A stretch of DNA of 64,000 nt from Mycolicibacterium gadium (GTDB lineage Bacteria > Actinomycetota > Actinomycetes > Mycobacteriales > Mycobacteriaceae): the NCBI RefSeq assembly GCF_010728925.1, contig NZ_AP022608.1:3410001-3474000 (forward strand), in the 5' to 3' direction. Numbering within the stretch: position 1 is the stretch's first letter; each line of letters opens with the position of its first letter. The position numbers were made by a program, and so were the translations under genes. Positions 34,342 to 43,196 of this stretch are shown piece by piece. The notes under the pieces were generated by a model. It had not been told where the DNA came from. It ran no database searches and was given only the letters and a program-made list of their open reading frames with translations.

Positions 34342-35084
34342 CAGTCACGCCGGCCGACCACCGGTACCTGCAGGTGGCGCGCACGCTCCGGAAGGAGATC
34401 GTGGACGGGGTCTATCCCGTCGGATCTCAACTGCCTACCGAACAACAGCTGTGCGAACGTTTCGAGGTCAGCCGCTACACCGTGCGCGAGGCACTGCGAC
34501 GGCTGCGCGACGACAATCTCGTCGCGTCCCGTCCTCGCGCCGGAACGCTGGTGGTACCGCGGCCGGAGACGAACAGCTATGCCCAGGACGTGATGTCGAT
34601 CAACGACCTGCTGGCGTTCGCCTCTGGTGCACAGCTCACGATCGAAAGCAATGCGATGGTGGTCATCGACGAGCACCTGCGTGAGCGGACCGGCCTGAGT
34701 GTGGGAACGGAATGGCTGGCCGTTCGCGGCTACCGCGCGGACGGCACCGCGGCTCCGGTATGCGCGACGGAGTACTACATCAATCGGGCGTTCGCGGCGG
34801 TCGGCCGCCTGCTGCAACGGCATTCGGGTCCCATCTTCCCGCTGATCGAGGATCTGTTCGGGGTCAGCATCGTCGAGGTGCGACAGGAGATCGCCGCGGT
34901 GCCCGTCACGTCCGAGCTGGCCGAGGTGCTCCGGGTCGAGGTGGGCAGCGCGGCGTTGGAGATGCAGCGCACCTACAAGACGTCCGACGGTGAGGTCGCG
35001 CAGGTCACCGTCAACACCCATCCCTCGTCACGCTACCGGCATTCGATGACGATGCGCCGGGTCAAGGGGCAGGCCGGGCAGTGA
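34338..35084 (+). CDS. GntR-family regulator with UTRA domain (HutC group)
   Basis: A 248-residue regulator. The winged-helix domain (about residues 8-76) contains PTEQQLCERFEVSRYTVREALRR-type helices, with SRYTVREAL as recognition helix. A UTRA ligand domain fills about 95-240. HutC-group regulators bind as dimers and are released by small acids or related effectors. It sits inside the rightward operon with overlaps on both sides (ATGA before, GTGA after), so it is probably autoregulated through the palindromes at 32604-32644. Confidence 0.88.
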   Translation: MTVTPADHRYLQVARTLRKEIVDGVYPVGSQLPTEQQLCERFEVSRYTVREALRRLRDDNLVASRPRAGTLVVPRPETNSYAQDVMSINDLLAFASGAQLTIESNAMVVIDEHLRERTGLSVGTEWLAVRGYRADGTAAPVCATEYYINRAFAAVGRLLQRHSGPIFPLIEDLFGVSIVEVRQEIAAVPVTSELAEVLRVEVGSAALEMQRTYKTSDGEVAQVTVNTHPSSRYRHSMTMRRVKGQAGQ

Positions 35085-36628
35085 GGGTCGACGAGCAGCG
35101 CGCGGCCGACGCCTACCGGCGTGGGCTGTGGGTGAGCGAGACGCTCGCCGACTCGCTGCGCGTCGCGGCCAGGGCTACGCCCGAGCGCACGGTGCTGGTG
35201 GACGGCGAAATTCGGCTCGACTGCAAGGGTTTACACGACGAGGCCACCGCACTGGCTCAAACCCTGATGGGGTTGATGCCCGCGGGCAGCGTGGTGTCGT
35301 TCATGCTGCCGAATTGGTATGAGGCCGCCGTCATCTATCTGGGCGCGACGCTCGCCGGCATGGTGGTGAATCCCATTCTGCCCTCGCTTCGCGATCGCGA
35401 ACTCGCGTTCATCCTGTCCGACGCCGACAGCCGGGCGATCTTCATACCGTCGACCTTCGGCGGCCATGACTACGCCGCGATGCTGGATCGGGTGACCGCA
35501 TCGATGGCCTCACCGCCCCTGGTCGTGGTCGTCCGCGGTGACAGCCATACGCCGTACGCCTCGATGTTCGAGACCGAGACGACCGCGGTGTTGCCGGTGC
35601 TGAATCCCGACACGGTGCGCATGATCCTCTACACCTCCGGTACGACCGGACGGCCCAAGGGCGTTCTGCACACGCATAATTCGATTCACGCGCTGATCCG
35701 CCAGATCGGCGAGCACTGGCTGGTGGCAGACGGCGACCGGTTCCTGGTCCCGTCGCCGATCGCACACATCGGCGGATCGATCTATGCGTTCGAGTGCCCA
35801 CTGCTGCTCGGCACCACGGCGGTGCTGATGGAGCGCTGGGATCCGGATGCCGCAGTGTCGCTGATGTTGGCGGAACACTGCACTCACATGGCCGGTGCCA
35901 CACCGTTTCTCGACGGTCTGCTGGCGGCCGCTGAGCGAGCGGACAGCCGGTTGCCAGACCTGAAGGTGTTCATCTGCGGCGGCGCTTCGGTCCCGCCGTC
36001 CCTGATCCGCAGGGCGACCGGCTATTTCGAGAGAGCCGCGGTGTCCCGGGTGTACGGATCGACCGAGGTGCCGGTGACAACCGTGGGTTCTCTCGATGAC
36101 GTCGACCATGCGGCCGACACCGATGGTCGCGCGGGTATCGCGGATGTCAAACTGACCGACGGTGAGATCTGTGCGCGCGGCCCGCAGATGCTCGTCGGCT
36201 ATCTGCACTCCGACGACGAGACGGAATCCTTCGACAGCGAGGGCTATTTCCGCACCGGCGATCTCGCGCGATGGGTCGATGAGGACTATCTGGTGGTCAC
36301 CGGCCGGGCCAAGGACATCATCATCCGCAACGGCGAGAACATTTCGCCGAAGGAAGTAGAGGACCTACTCATCGCGCACCCGGCGATCGCCGAGATCGCG
36401 ATCGTCGGCGTGCCCGACGAGCGGACGGGAGAACGGGCGTGCGCGGTGGTCGTCGCCACCGGAGAACGCGTACCCGACATCGACGACATGCGGACACTGT
36501 TGATCGGTGAAGGGCTGGCCAAGTTCAAAATCCCTGAGCAGATCGTCATTTGGGAGGCGCTGCCGAAGAACGCCGCGGGCAAGGTACTCAAGCATCAGAT
36601 CCGCGCGGCACTTGAAAAGGTGGAGTGA
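35081..36628 (+). CDS. acyl-CoA synthetase / AMP-dependent ligase (FadD-like)
   Basis: A 515-residue ANL-superfamily ligase. P-loop-like motif YTSGTTGRPKG lies at about residues 184-194; VYGSTE (about 325) and YFRTGDLARWVDEDYL (about 388) are the A5/A7-type motifs; the C-terminal catalytic Lys is in PKNAAGKVLK. It activates a carboxylic acid as CoA thioester through an acyl-adenylate. GTG at 35081 overlaps the TGA of the GntR gene. Together with the second ligase in this operon it should load substrates for the acyl-CoA dehydrogenases encoded divergently. Confidence 0.88.
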   Translation: MRVDEQRAADAYRRGLWVSETLADSLRVAARATPERTVLVDGEIRLDCKGLHDEATALAQTLMGLMPAGSVVSFMLPNWYEAAVIYLGATLAGMVVNPILPSLRDRELAFILSDADSRAIFIPSTFGGHDYAAMLDRVTASMASPPLVVVVRGDSHTPYASMFETETTAVLPVLNPDTVRMILYTSGTTGRPKGVLHTHNSIHALIRQIGEHWLVADGDRFLVPSPIAHIGGSIYAFECPLLLGTTAVLMERWDPDAAVSLMLAEHCTHMAGATPFLDGLLAAAERADSRLPDLKVFICGGASVPPSLIRRATGYFERAAVSRVYGSTEVPVTTVGSLDDVDHAADTDGRAGIADVKLTDGEICARGPQMLVGYLHSDDETESFDSEGYFRTGDLARWVDEDYLVVTGRAKDIIIRNGENISPKEVEDLLIAHPAIAEIAIVGVPDERTGERACAVVVATGERVPDIDDMRTLLIGEGLAKFKIPEQIVIWEALPKNAAGKVLKHQIRAALEKVE

Positions 36629-36629
36629 T

Positions 36630-37400
36630 ATGCAGGTTGCGATCGTGACGGGCGCGAGTAGCGGCATCGGGTTCGGATGCGCTACCAAACTCGCCTCCCA
36701 GGGCATGGCGGTGCTGGGTACCGGCCGCGACGACGCCAGGCTCGAAGAACTCAAGAGCCATGACCCGGAGCACATCGAGACCCTCGCCGTGGACCTCACC
36801 GCGGACGATGCGCCGCGCCGGATCGTGGACACCGCCATCGAACGGTGGGGCCGCATCGACTTCCTGATCAACAACGCCGGAGTGGGCAGCCCGAAGCCAC
36901 TGCACGAGACCGACGACGAATCACTGGACTATTTCCTGGGGTTGATGCTGCGCGCGCCGTTCCGGTTGGCCCGCGAGGCGGTTGTGCACATGCAGCCCGG
37001 TTCGGCGATCATCAACATCACCTCGACGTTCGCCATTGTGGGCGGTCTGCGCGGCGGCGCGTACTCGGCGGCGAAGGGCGGCCTGACCTCATTGACGAGG
37101 CACATCGCCTGCCAGTACGGGCCGCAAGGCATTCGCTGTAATGCCGTCGCCCCGGGCGTCACCCTCACTCCGATGGTGGCGAGCCGCCTCGAAGACCCAC
37201 GATTCCGCAAGATCAACACCGAGATGACGCCGTACCCACGCCTCGGTGAGGTCGAGGACATCGCGAGCACCGTCGCATTCCTGTGTAGCGACGGAGCAGC
37301 CTTCATCAACGGGCAGGAGATCGCCGTCGACGGCGGCTGGACGTCGACCAAGTACCTTTCGGACTTCGCGTTGAACGCCGATTGGGTGGAACAGCGTTGA
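36630..37400 (+). CDS. short-chain dehydrogenase/reductase
   Basis: A 256-residue classical SDR: TGASSGIG (about 7-14), NNAGVG (about 81), Ser in ITSTFAIVG and YSAAKGG (catalytic Tyr-Lys), ending with INGQEIAVDGGW. It lies one base after the TGA of the first ligase gene and its stop overlaps the start of the second ligase. Probably the operon's hydroxyacyl-CoA or alcohol dehydrogenase. Confidence 0.87.
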   Translation: MQVAIVTGASSGIGFGCATKLASQGMAVLGTGRDDARLEELKSHDPEHIETLAVDLTADDAPRRIVDTAIERWGRIDFLINNAGVGSPKPLHETDDESLDYFLGLMLRAPFRLAREAVVHMQPGSAIINITSTFAIVGGLRGGAYSAAKGGLTSLTRHIACQYGPQGIRCNAVAPGVTLTPMVASRLEDPRFRKINTEMTPYPRLGEVEDIASTVAFLCSDGAAFINGQEIAVDGGWTSTKYLSDFALNADWVEQR

Positions 37401-38863
37401 ACCTGTTCGGCCTTCTGGACCAGGCCGCCGAGCGGTTCGGCGATCGTGGCGCGGTGTTCTGCGGTGAGCGCCAGTTGCACACGTGGTCGCAGTTGCGTGA
37501 GCGGGCCCTGCGCATCGCGTCCACTCTCGGTGACCCCGGCACCCGTATCGCCATCGCCAGCGAGAACCGCCCCGAGATCGTCGAGCTGATGTTCGCGACA
37601 TGGGCCGCCGAGTGCGTCGTCGTCCCGATCAACTACAAGCTTCATCCGCGCGAAATGGTCCAGATCATCGACGACGCAGGCGTTTCGCGGGTGTTCGCGT
37701 CGCCTAAGATCGGCGCGGAACTGACGCCGGTCACCGAGGTTCCCGTCGAAGCGGTTGACTCGCAGGCCTATTCGGCACGCACGGCCAGCACGCCGGCGGA
37801 GCGGCCGCGCACCACTGATCCGGCGGCCCTGGCGTGGCTCTTCTACACCAGCGGAACCACCGGTCGGTCGAAGGGGGCGATGCTCACGCACCGCAACCTG
37901 ATGGCGATGACGGTGTCCCATCTGGCGGATTTCGACTCGCCGGACCAGAACTGCAGCCTCGTGCACGGTGCGCCGATGTCGCACGGCTCGGGTCTGTACA
38001 TCCCGCCGTACGTGTTACGCGCTGCGCGGCAGGTGATTCCGGCCTCTGCAGGGTTCGATCCGCAGGAGTTCCTCGACCTCTGCGAACGTCATCCCGGCTG
38101 CAGCGCATTCCTCGCGCCGACCATGGTCCAGCGCCTCGTCCAGACCGGACGCGCACGCCCTCCGAACCTGCGCACGATCGTCTACGGCGGCGGCCCGATG
38201 TACGTCGACAGCCTGAAGAAGGCGATGGCGGCGTTCGGCCCGATCTTCGTCCAACTCTACGGTCAAGGCGAGTCACCGATGACCATCACCGGCCTGCGCA
38301 GGGCCGACCACATCGACGCCGACGACGCGGTCCTGGGTTCCGTCGGGTACGCCCGGTCAGGCGTGGACGTCGCGGTGCTGCGCGACGACGACACACCGGC
38401 GTCGGCGGGCGAGATCGGTGAGATCGTCTGTCGCGGAGACGTTGTCATGGCCGGCTACTGGAACAATCCCGAGGCCACCGCGAAAACCCTGCAGGATGGG
38501 TGGCTGCGCACCGGCGACATGGGGTCGTTCGACGAGCACGGCTTTCTCACGTTGCGGGACCGCTCCAAGGATGTGGTGATCAGCGGCGGAAGCAACATCT
38601 ATCCGCGTGAGGTCGAGGAGATCCTGCTCGAGCATCCTGGCGTCGAGGAAGCCGGCGTCGTGGGGGCGCCTGACGGGGAGTGGGGCGAGGTCGTCGTGGC
38701 GTTCATCGTCGGCTCGGCGTCGCCCGCGGACCTGGACGCTCACCTGCTCGAGCGCATCGCGCGCTTCAAACGGCCCAAGCGGTACGAGTACATCGACGAG
38801 CTGCCGAAGAACAGCTACGGCAAGGTGCTCAAGCGGGATTTGCGCGAACGGCTGCTTCCCTAG
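37397..38863 (+). CDS. acyl-CoA synthetase / AMP-dependent ligase (FadD-like)
   Basis: A 488-residue ANL ligase with FYTSGTTGRSKG (about 150-161), the A5 region YGQGESPMT, GWLRTGDMGSFDEHGFL and the catalytic Lys in PKNSYGKVLK. It is somewhat shorter than the neighbour and the A5 glutamate context (GQGE) differs, hinting at a different acid. The start is taken as the TTG at 37397, which overlaps the SDR stop (TTGA); another TTG at 37382 is possible. Last gene of the rightward operon, followed by the IS30-like element. Confidence 0.87.
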   Translation: MNLFGLLDQAAERFGDRGAVFCGERQLHTWSQLRERALRIASTLGDPGTRIAIASENRPEIVELMFATWAAECVVVPINYKLHPREMVQIIDDAGVSRVFASPKIGAELTPVTEVPVEAVDSQAYSARTASTPAERPRTTDPAALAWLFYTSGTTGRSKGAMLTHRNLMAMTVSHLADFDSPDQNCSLVHGAPMSHGSGLYIPPYVLRAARQVIPASAGFDPQEFLDLCERHPGCSAFLAPTMVQRLVQTGRARPPNLRTIVYGGGPMYVDSLKKAMAAFGPIFVQLYGQGESPMTITGLRRADHIDADDAVLGSVGYARSGVDVAVLRDDDTPASAGEIGEIVCRGDVVMAGYWNNPEATAKTLQDGWLRTGDMGSFDEHGFLTLRDRSKDVVISGGSNIYPREVEEILLEHPGVEEAGVVGAPDGEWGEVVVAFIVGSASPADLDAHLLERIARFKRPKRYEYIDELPKNSYGKVLKRDLRERLLP

Positions 38864-38908
38864 CGCGAGTGTGGGGTTGTGCTACGTCAATGGGCCTTGG
38901 GGTCTAGG

Positions 38909-40220
38909 GGTCGATGCAACAGTCTCTGATTCGTGTGGAGGCGTGTTGCGTTGTCTGTTTTGACTTTGAGCTCTGTTGTTCGTCAGTTCTGGAGGCATGT
39001 CAGTGATGGCCATACTGTCGAGGAGGCAAGCTGGGCTGTCGGCGTGTCGAGGCGCACGGGATTTCGCTGGTTCCGCGACGCTGGCGGGGTGAAACCACGA
39101 TCGGTAGTGCCCAGCTCATCGGGCCTGAAGCCGCGGATGACGCTGCAGGATCGGATTCAGATCGAAATCGGCGTGGCGACCAATGAGTCGCTGCGTGCGA
39201 TTGGTAGCCGGCTGTTACCTCCTCGGCCGGCGTCGACAATCAAACGCGAAATCGACAACAACGGCCGACACACCGTCGATCACCCGGACCGCAACTCAGG
39301 GTATCGGCGAAAGCATGCGTTCGGGGCACGCCAGAGTGGCCGCAGCGCCGCGGGGGGCTACTGCGCGCTGACGGCGCAGGCATACTCTGATCGGCGGGCG
39401 CGTCGCCCGAAAGCGGGCAAGCTGGCTGTTAGCGAAGCTGCACGATGAAGTGCAGGCCCGGCTGCTCGACGAGCACAGTCCCAAGCAGATCGCCAAGCGG
39501 TTGGTGCTGGATTTTCCCGACGATGTGGAGATGCGGGTGTCGCACGAAACCATCTACACCTCGATTTATGTCCAGGGCAAAGGCAGTCTGCGTCGCGAAC
39601 TGCATACCTGTCTGCGCACCGGGCGAGCGTTGCGTAAGCCCCAGCGCCGCCCCGATGAACGCCGTGGTCGCATCCGCGACATGGTCAACATCAGTGAGCG
39701 TCCACCCGAGGTTGAAGACCGCGCGGTGCCCGGGCATTGGGAGGGCGATCTGATCCTGGGCAGTACTGCCTCGGGTTCAGCGATTGGCACCGTGGTCGAA
39801 CGGATGACCCGGTTTGTGATGTTGCTGCATCTGCCCGACGATCACACCGCGGTGGCCGTGCAGGAAGCGATCGTGGCGAAAATGGCGCAACTGCCGTTGA
39901 TCCTGCGCAAAACACTGACCTGGGATCAGGGCAGCGAGATGGCCAACCATGCGGCGATCGCCCAAGCCGCCGAGCTCAATATTTACTTCTGCGATCCGCA
40001 CTCCCCGTGGCAGCGCGGCACCAATGAGAACACCAACGGCCTACTGCGCCAATACTTTGCCAAAGGCACCGACCTATCGGTCTTTCCGGCCGATTACCTC
40101 GACTACGTCGCGACCAAACTCAACCGCCGGCCCCGCGAAACCTTGAGCTGGAAAACACCCGCCGAAGCCCTCGACGAACTACTGTCCAACCCGTCCAAAC
40201 CACCCGCTGTTGCATCTACC
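38909..40220 (+). mobile_element. IS30-like insertion sequence, about 1.3 kb
   Basis: Near-matching ends GGTCGATGCAACAG (38909-38922) and its inverted copy CTGTTGCATCTACC (40207-40220) differ at one position. They bracket a split IS30-family transposase. The transposase stop falls six bases beyond the right repeat, so the true outer edge may lie slightly further out. I see no clear target duplication. It sits between the end of one catabolic operon and the start of the next region. Confidence 0.7.
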
Positions 40221-40226
40221 GCTTGA
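38933..40226 (+). pseudogene. IS30-family transposase, frameshifted
   Basis: The first part (38933-39448) encodes the helix-turn-helix region and ends in ARRPKAGKLA followed by an unrelated tail. The rest (from about 39424) continues in another frame with LLAKLHDEVQARLLDEH, then the integrase core: VPGHWEGDLILG, LTWDQGSEM and NENTNGLLRQYF contain the DDE residues (Asp, Asp, Glu). A one-base insertion or two-base loss near 39420-39430 separates the halves. No slippery heptamer is visible at the junction, so programmed frameshifting is unlikely; the copy is probably dead or carries a sequencing error. Confidence 0.8.
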
Positions 40227-40295
40227 AACCGCCGGCGAATACATGTGCGGGTAACCCACGTTCGGCGGAGAAGTTGAGACCGTAGGCTGGGCGAC

Positions 40296-40955
40296 ATGCG
40301 CGTCGTCATCGCCGGTGGGCACGGCAAGATCGCCCTGATTCTCGAACGGCTGCTCGCGGACCGCGGAGATGCGGCGGTCGGCCTGATCAGGAACCCCGAC
40401 CACGTCGCCGATGTGGAAGCGACTGGTGCCCAGGCGGTGGTCGTCGATCTCGAGTCGGTCACCGCCGCCGACGTCGCCACGCACCTGCAGGGCGCCGACG
40501 CGGTCGTGTTCGCGGCGGGGGCAGGCCCTGGCAGCGGCGCGGCACGCAAGCAGACCGTCGACTGTGACGCGGCCATTCTGCTCGCCGACGCAGCCGAGGC
40601 CGCGGGAGTGCGGCGCTACGTGATGGTGTCGGCAATGGGTGCCGACGTCGAGGCGCCCGACGACATCGGCGATCCGGTCTTCGTCGCGTACCTGCGCGCG
40701 AAAGGCCATGCGGACGACGTGATCCGAGACCGCGATGCACTCGATGTCACGGTCGTGCGGCCCGGACACCTCACCAACGACAAGGGCACGGGTCGGGTCG
40801 AGCTATCCGACCAGACCGGGCATGGTGACATCCCCCGCGAGGACGTCGCCAGGGTTCTGCTGGCGGTGCTCGACACTGCCGAGACCGCCGGGCGCACGTT
40901 GGAGCTGATCAGCGGGGAAACGCCGGTCGCCGAGGCGGTCACGCAAGCGCGGTGA
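40296..40955 (+). CDS. NAD(P)H-binding SDR-like protein (atypical/extended, NmrA-type)
   Basis: A 219-residue atypical SDR. The cofactor motif is VVIAGGHGKIA at the N terminus, an Asp-rich loop follows, and VMVSAMGAD then YLRAKGHADD replace the classical Ser and YxxxK region. These small NAD(P)-binding proteins include flavin/biliverdin reductase-like and NmrA-like regulators; no exact function is implied. It overlaps the end of the molybdopterin enzyme gene tail to tail by 17 bases. Confidence 0.8.
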   Translation: MRVVIAGGHGKIALILERLLADRGDAAVGLIRNPDHVADVEATGAQAVVVDLESVTAADVATHLQGADAVVFAAGAGPGSGAARKQTVDCDAAILLADAAEAAGVRRYVMVSAMGADVEAPDDIGDPVFVAYLRAKGHADDVIRDRDALDVTVVRPGHLTNDKGTGRVELSDQTGHGDIPREDVARVLLAVLDTAETAGRTLELISGETPVAEAVTQAR

Positions 40956-43143
40956 CGACGACCGGGATGTTGCCCTGACGCGGTAGGCCGGTGATGCGGT
41001 CGTAGTCGACGTCGGTCGGAACGAGCCGGCCGACGTTGGTCCCCCTGCTGCGAAACTCCGCGTCTTCTTCGGGCAGCCCGCCGAAGGCGTGATGCATCGC
41101 GACGACGTCGGGCCGCAGTGTGTCGTCGGCTTCCAGCACCGCCGGAACGCCGTCGTGCGGGGAATCGATTCGCACCGAATCGCCGGACTGCAGGCCGAGT
41201 GCGTCGATCGCATCGGGGTGCATGTACGCGGGGTTGTACGGTTTGCCCCGGTGCAGGGCGGCCAGGCTGGTTCCCGACGAGTTCATGAAGTTCTGACTGC
41301 GTCGCGGGATCAGTCGAAACGGGAATGCGGAATCGCTTCGAGCAGCAGCGAAGTCCTCGAGCATGACCTCTGATAACTCAGCCAGCAGGTATGCGTTGCC
41401 CACGTCGAGCCGGGCCGTGCAGTCCGGATCCCGCTGCTCGACCACGGCATCCACATCGAAGATCTTGCCGTGCGGATGGCTGCGTACCTCGTCGAAAGGG
41501 ATACGCGAAGTCGAACACATTTGCGCGAACAGCTCTTCGGTAGAGAGGTCGGTGTCGCGATTCATGTTGAGCACCACCGGCGGTGATTCCATGAACCTGC
41601 CCCCACCGCCGCCGAAGAAGTTCACGAACCACAGATCCAGGTTCATGCGTTTGGTCAGTCCGAGGAAGAACTGCCACTCCTCGATGAGATCGGAGCCCGC
41701 CGGCGGATCGAGGAGGCGGGGCACATATTGCGCGTATGCGGCGGGAATACCTGTGCCGCTGGTGTAGTACTTGATCAGCTCGCTGCCCATCGTCATCGCG
41801 GGCGTCTCCATCTGCATCATCGGAGCGATGACATAGTCCGCGAGCCGCGACGTCAGCGACATCTCGGTATCGAGGGTGACCAACAGGTCGAGGCTCTCCA
41901 GAGCGCGCAGGGTCTTTCGCTGATCGGGCCACGCGGCCATCGGATTGCCGCCGATACAGATCAGCGCCTTCACCTGACCATCGCCCTCGAGCAGGATCTC
42001 ATCGGCGAGTGCCGCGGTCGGCATACCGGCCACGGTGTCGGTGAGATCGCGCATCCTCAACTTCTCGCCGTAACCCCACCCCTCATACGGCGGATGCGGC
42101 TGCGCCTTGGCCGTGAACGCAGGCATCAATGTGTTGGGCCGCAGCACTTTTTCGCCGGCCCGCTGCCAGCGGCCGCAGATCGTCGTCAGCGCCAGGCACA
42201 GATACTCGAGCAGGCTGCCGTGCATCGCGAAGTTCGCGCCGGTACCCGCGTTCACCATTCCGCGCCGCTCGCCGTACGTCGCGAACAGCCTTGCGGCGTC
42301 GATGAACTGGTTCTCGGGAATGTCGGCGCGGTCAGCGACGTAAGCCGGGGTGAAACCGGCCACGGCTGCCGCCAGGTCGTCAAAGCCGGACACGTTCTCC
42401 TCGATGAACGCGGTGTCGCACAGACCTTCGCGGATGACGAAGTTGATCATCCCGGCGAGAATCGTCACGTCTTCACCGGGGCGGGGTTGCAGGTGAATCG
42501 CAGCGCGAGCCGCCGTCTGAGACCGACGCGGATCGATGACGATGAGTTTCATCCCGCGGGCGATCGCCGCCCGCAGGTTCTGCGCCGGGTTCTGCCCGGG
42601 GATGCCGATGGCCTTGGACACCAGCGGGTTCGTTCCCACCAGCATCCAACTGTCGGCCTGGTGGAAGTCGATATCCCCGCCGAGCCAGTGACCGTGCGCG
42701 GCAAGCGCGATCTGCTTGCCGGGTTGGTCGATGGTGTTGGCGGTGAAGAACATCGGCGAGTCGATGCCCCTCATGAAGGCATTACCCATGAGCGCCGAGG
42801 CCGGGTACGGCAGCCCGTTCGTCCCCAGATACATCGCCACCGACCGCGGACCGTGCTCCGCAATGAGTTCCTGGAGCTTGGCCGCGATCTCGTCCATCGC
42901 GTGTCCGGACTCGATCGGCGCGTAGGTACCGTCGGCCTGTCGTTTCTGGCTGTGTAGAAGCCGCAGAGGGTTGTTGTGAATTTCGGGCAGGGTCCGACCC
43001 TTGACGCAGGTGTAGCCCTTGAACATGGGATTGTCCGGGTCGCCCGTCACCTTGGTGAGCCGGCCGTCGGTCACCGTGGCCAGCACGCCGCAGTGGGCCG
43101 AGCAGATGCGGCAGATGCCCGGCTGGGTGGTGGTATGGGCCAT
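40939..43143 (-). CDS. molybdopterin-dependent oxidoreductase with N-terminal 4Fe-4S cluster
   Basis: A 734-residue member of the DMSO-reductase superfamily. An N-terminal iron-sulphur motif reads C11-x2-C14-x3-C18...C46. Pterin-binding segments include GKQIALAAHGHWLGGD and VLITLDTEMS-like LLVTLDTEMSLTSRLADYVIAP, and the C-terminal cofactor domain starts near FRLIPRRSQNFMNSS. The family transfers oxygen atoms or hydride; no Tat signal is visible, so it should be cytoplasmic. Last gene of a leftward operon with a dehydrogenase and an SDR, downstream of a TetR-like palindrome. Physiological substrate unknown. Confidence 0.87.
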   Translation of the reverse strand: MAHTTTQPGICRICSAHCGVLATVTDGRLTKVTGDPDNPMFKGYTCVKGRTLPEIHNNPLRLLHSQKRQADGTYAPIESGHAMDEIAAKLQELIAEHGPRSVAMYLGTNGLPYPASALMGNAFMRGIDSPMFFTANTIDQPGKQIALAAHGHWLGGDIDFHQADSWMLVGTNPLVSKAIGIPGQNPAQNLRAAIARGMKLIVIDPRRSQTAARAAIHLQPRPGEDVTILAGMINFVIREGLCDTAFIEENVSGFDDLAAAVAGFTPAYVADRADIPENQFIDAARLFATYGERRGMVNAGTGANFAMHGSLLEYLCLALTTICGRWQRAGEKVLRPNTLMPAFTAKAQPHPPYEGWGYGEKLRMRDLTDTVAGMPTAALADEILLEGDGQVKALICIGGNPMAAWPDQRKTLRALESLDLLVTLDTEMSLTSRLADYVIAPMMQMETPAMTMGSELIKYYTSGTGIPAAYAQYVPRLLDPPAGSDLIEEWQFFLGLTKRMNLDLWFVNFFGGGGGRFMESPPVVLNMNRDTDLSTEELFAQMCSTSRIPFDEVRSHPHGKIFDVDAVVEQRDPDCTARLDVGNAYLLAELSEVMLEDFAAARSDSAFPFRLIPRRSQNFMNSSGTSLAALHRGKPYNPAYMHPDAIDALGLQSGDSVRIDSPHDGVPAVLEADDTLRPDVVAMHHAFGGLPEEDAEFRSRGTNVGRLVPTDVDYDRITGLPRQGNIPVVVTALA

Positions 43144-43150
43144 CGCCCCA

Positions 43151-43170
43151 TGCTAAGCGACCGCTCAGCA
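43151..43170. promoter_or_regulatory. palindrome TGCTAAGCG-AC-CGCTCAGCA, TetR-type operator candidate
   Basis: Nine-base arms with one mismatch, ending eight bases before the start codon of the molybdopterin enzyme gene. The form AGCGnnCGCT is common for TetR-family sites. It is not the same as the ATTGACT palindromes near the local TetR genes, so another regulator may bind here. Confidence 0.5.
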
Positions 43171-43196
43171 TCGTCGTGGTGGAATGCGGATAGCGG

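Noticed and set aside
39400..39450. Programmed frameshift in the IS30-like transposase
   Set aside because: No slippery A- or T-run heptamer or pseudoknot is visible at the junction, and IS30 elements normally encode transposase in one frame.
41728..42957. Plus-strand open frame of 409 codons over the molybdopterin enzyme
   Set aside because: Shadow of the molybdopterin enzyme gene; no start signal or recognisable motif.
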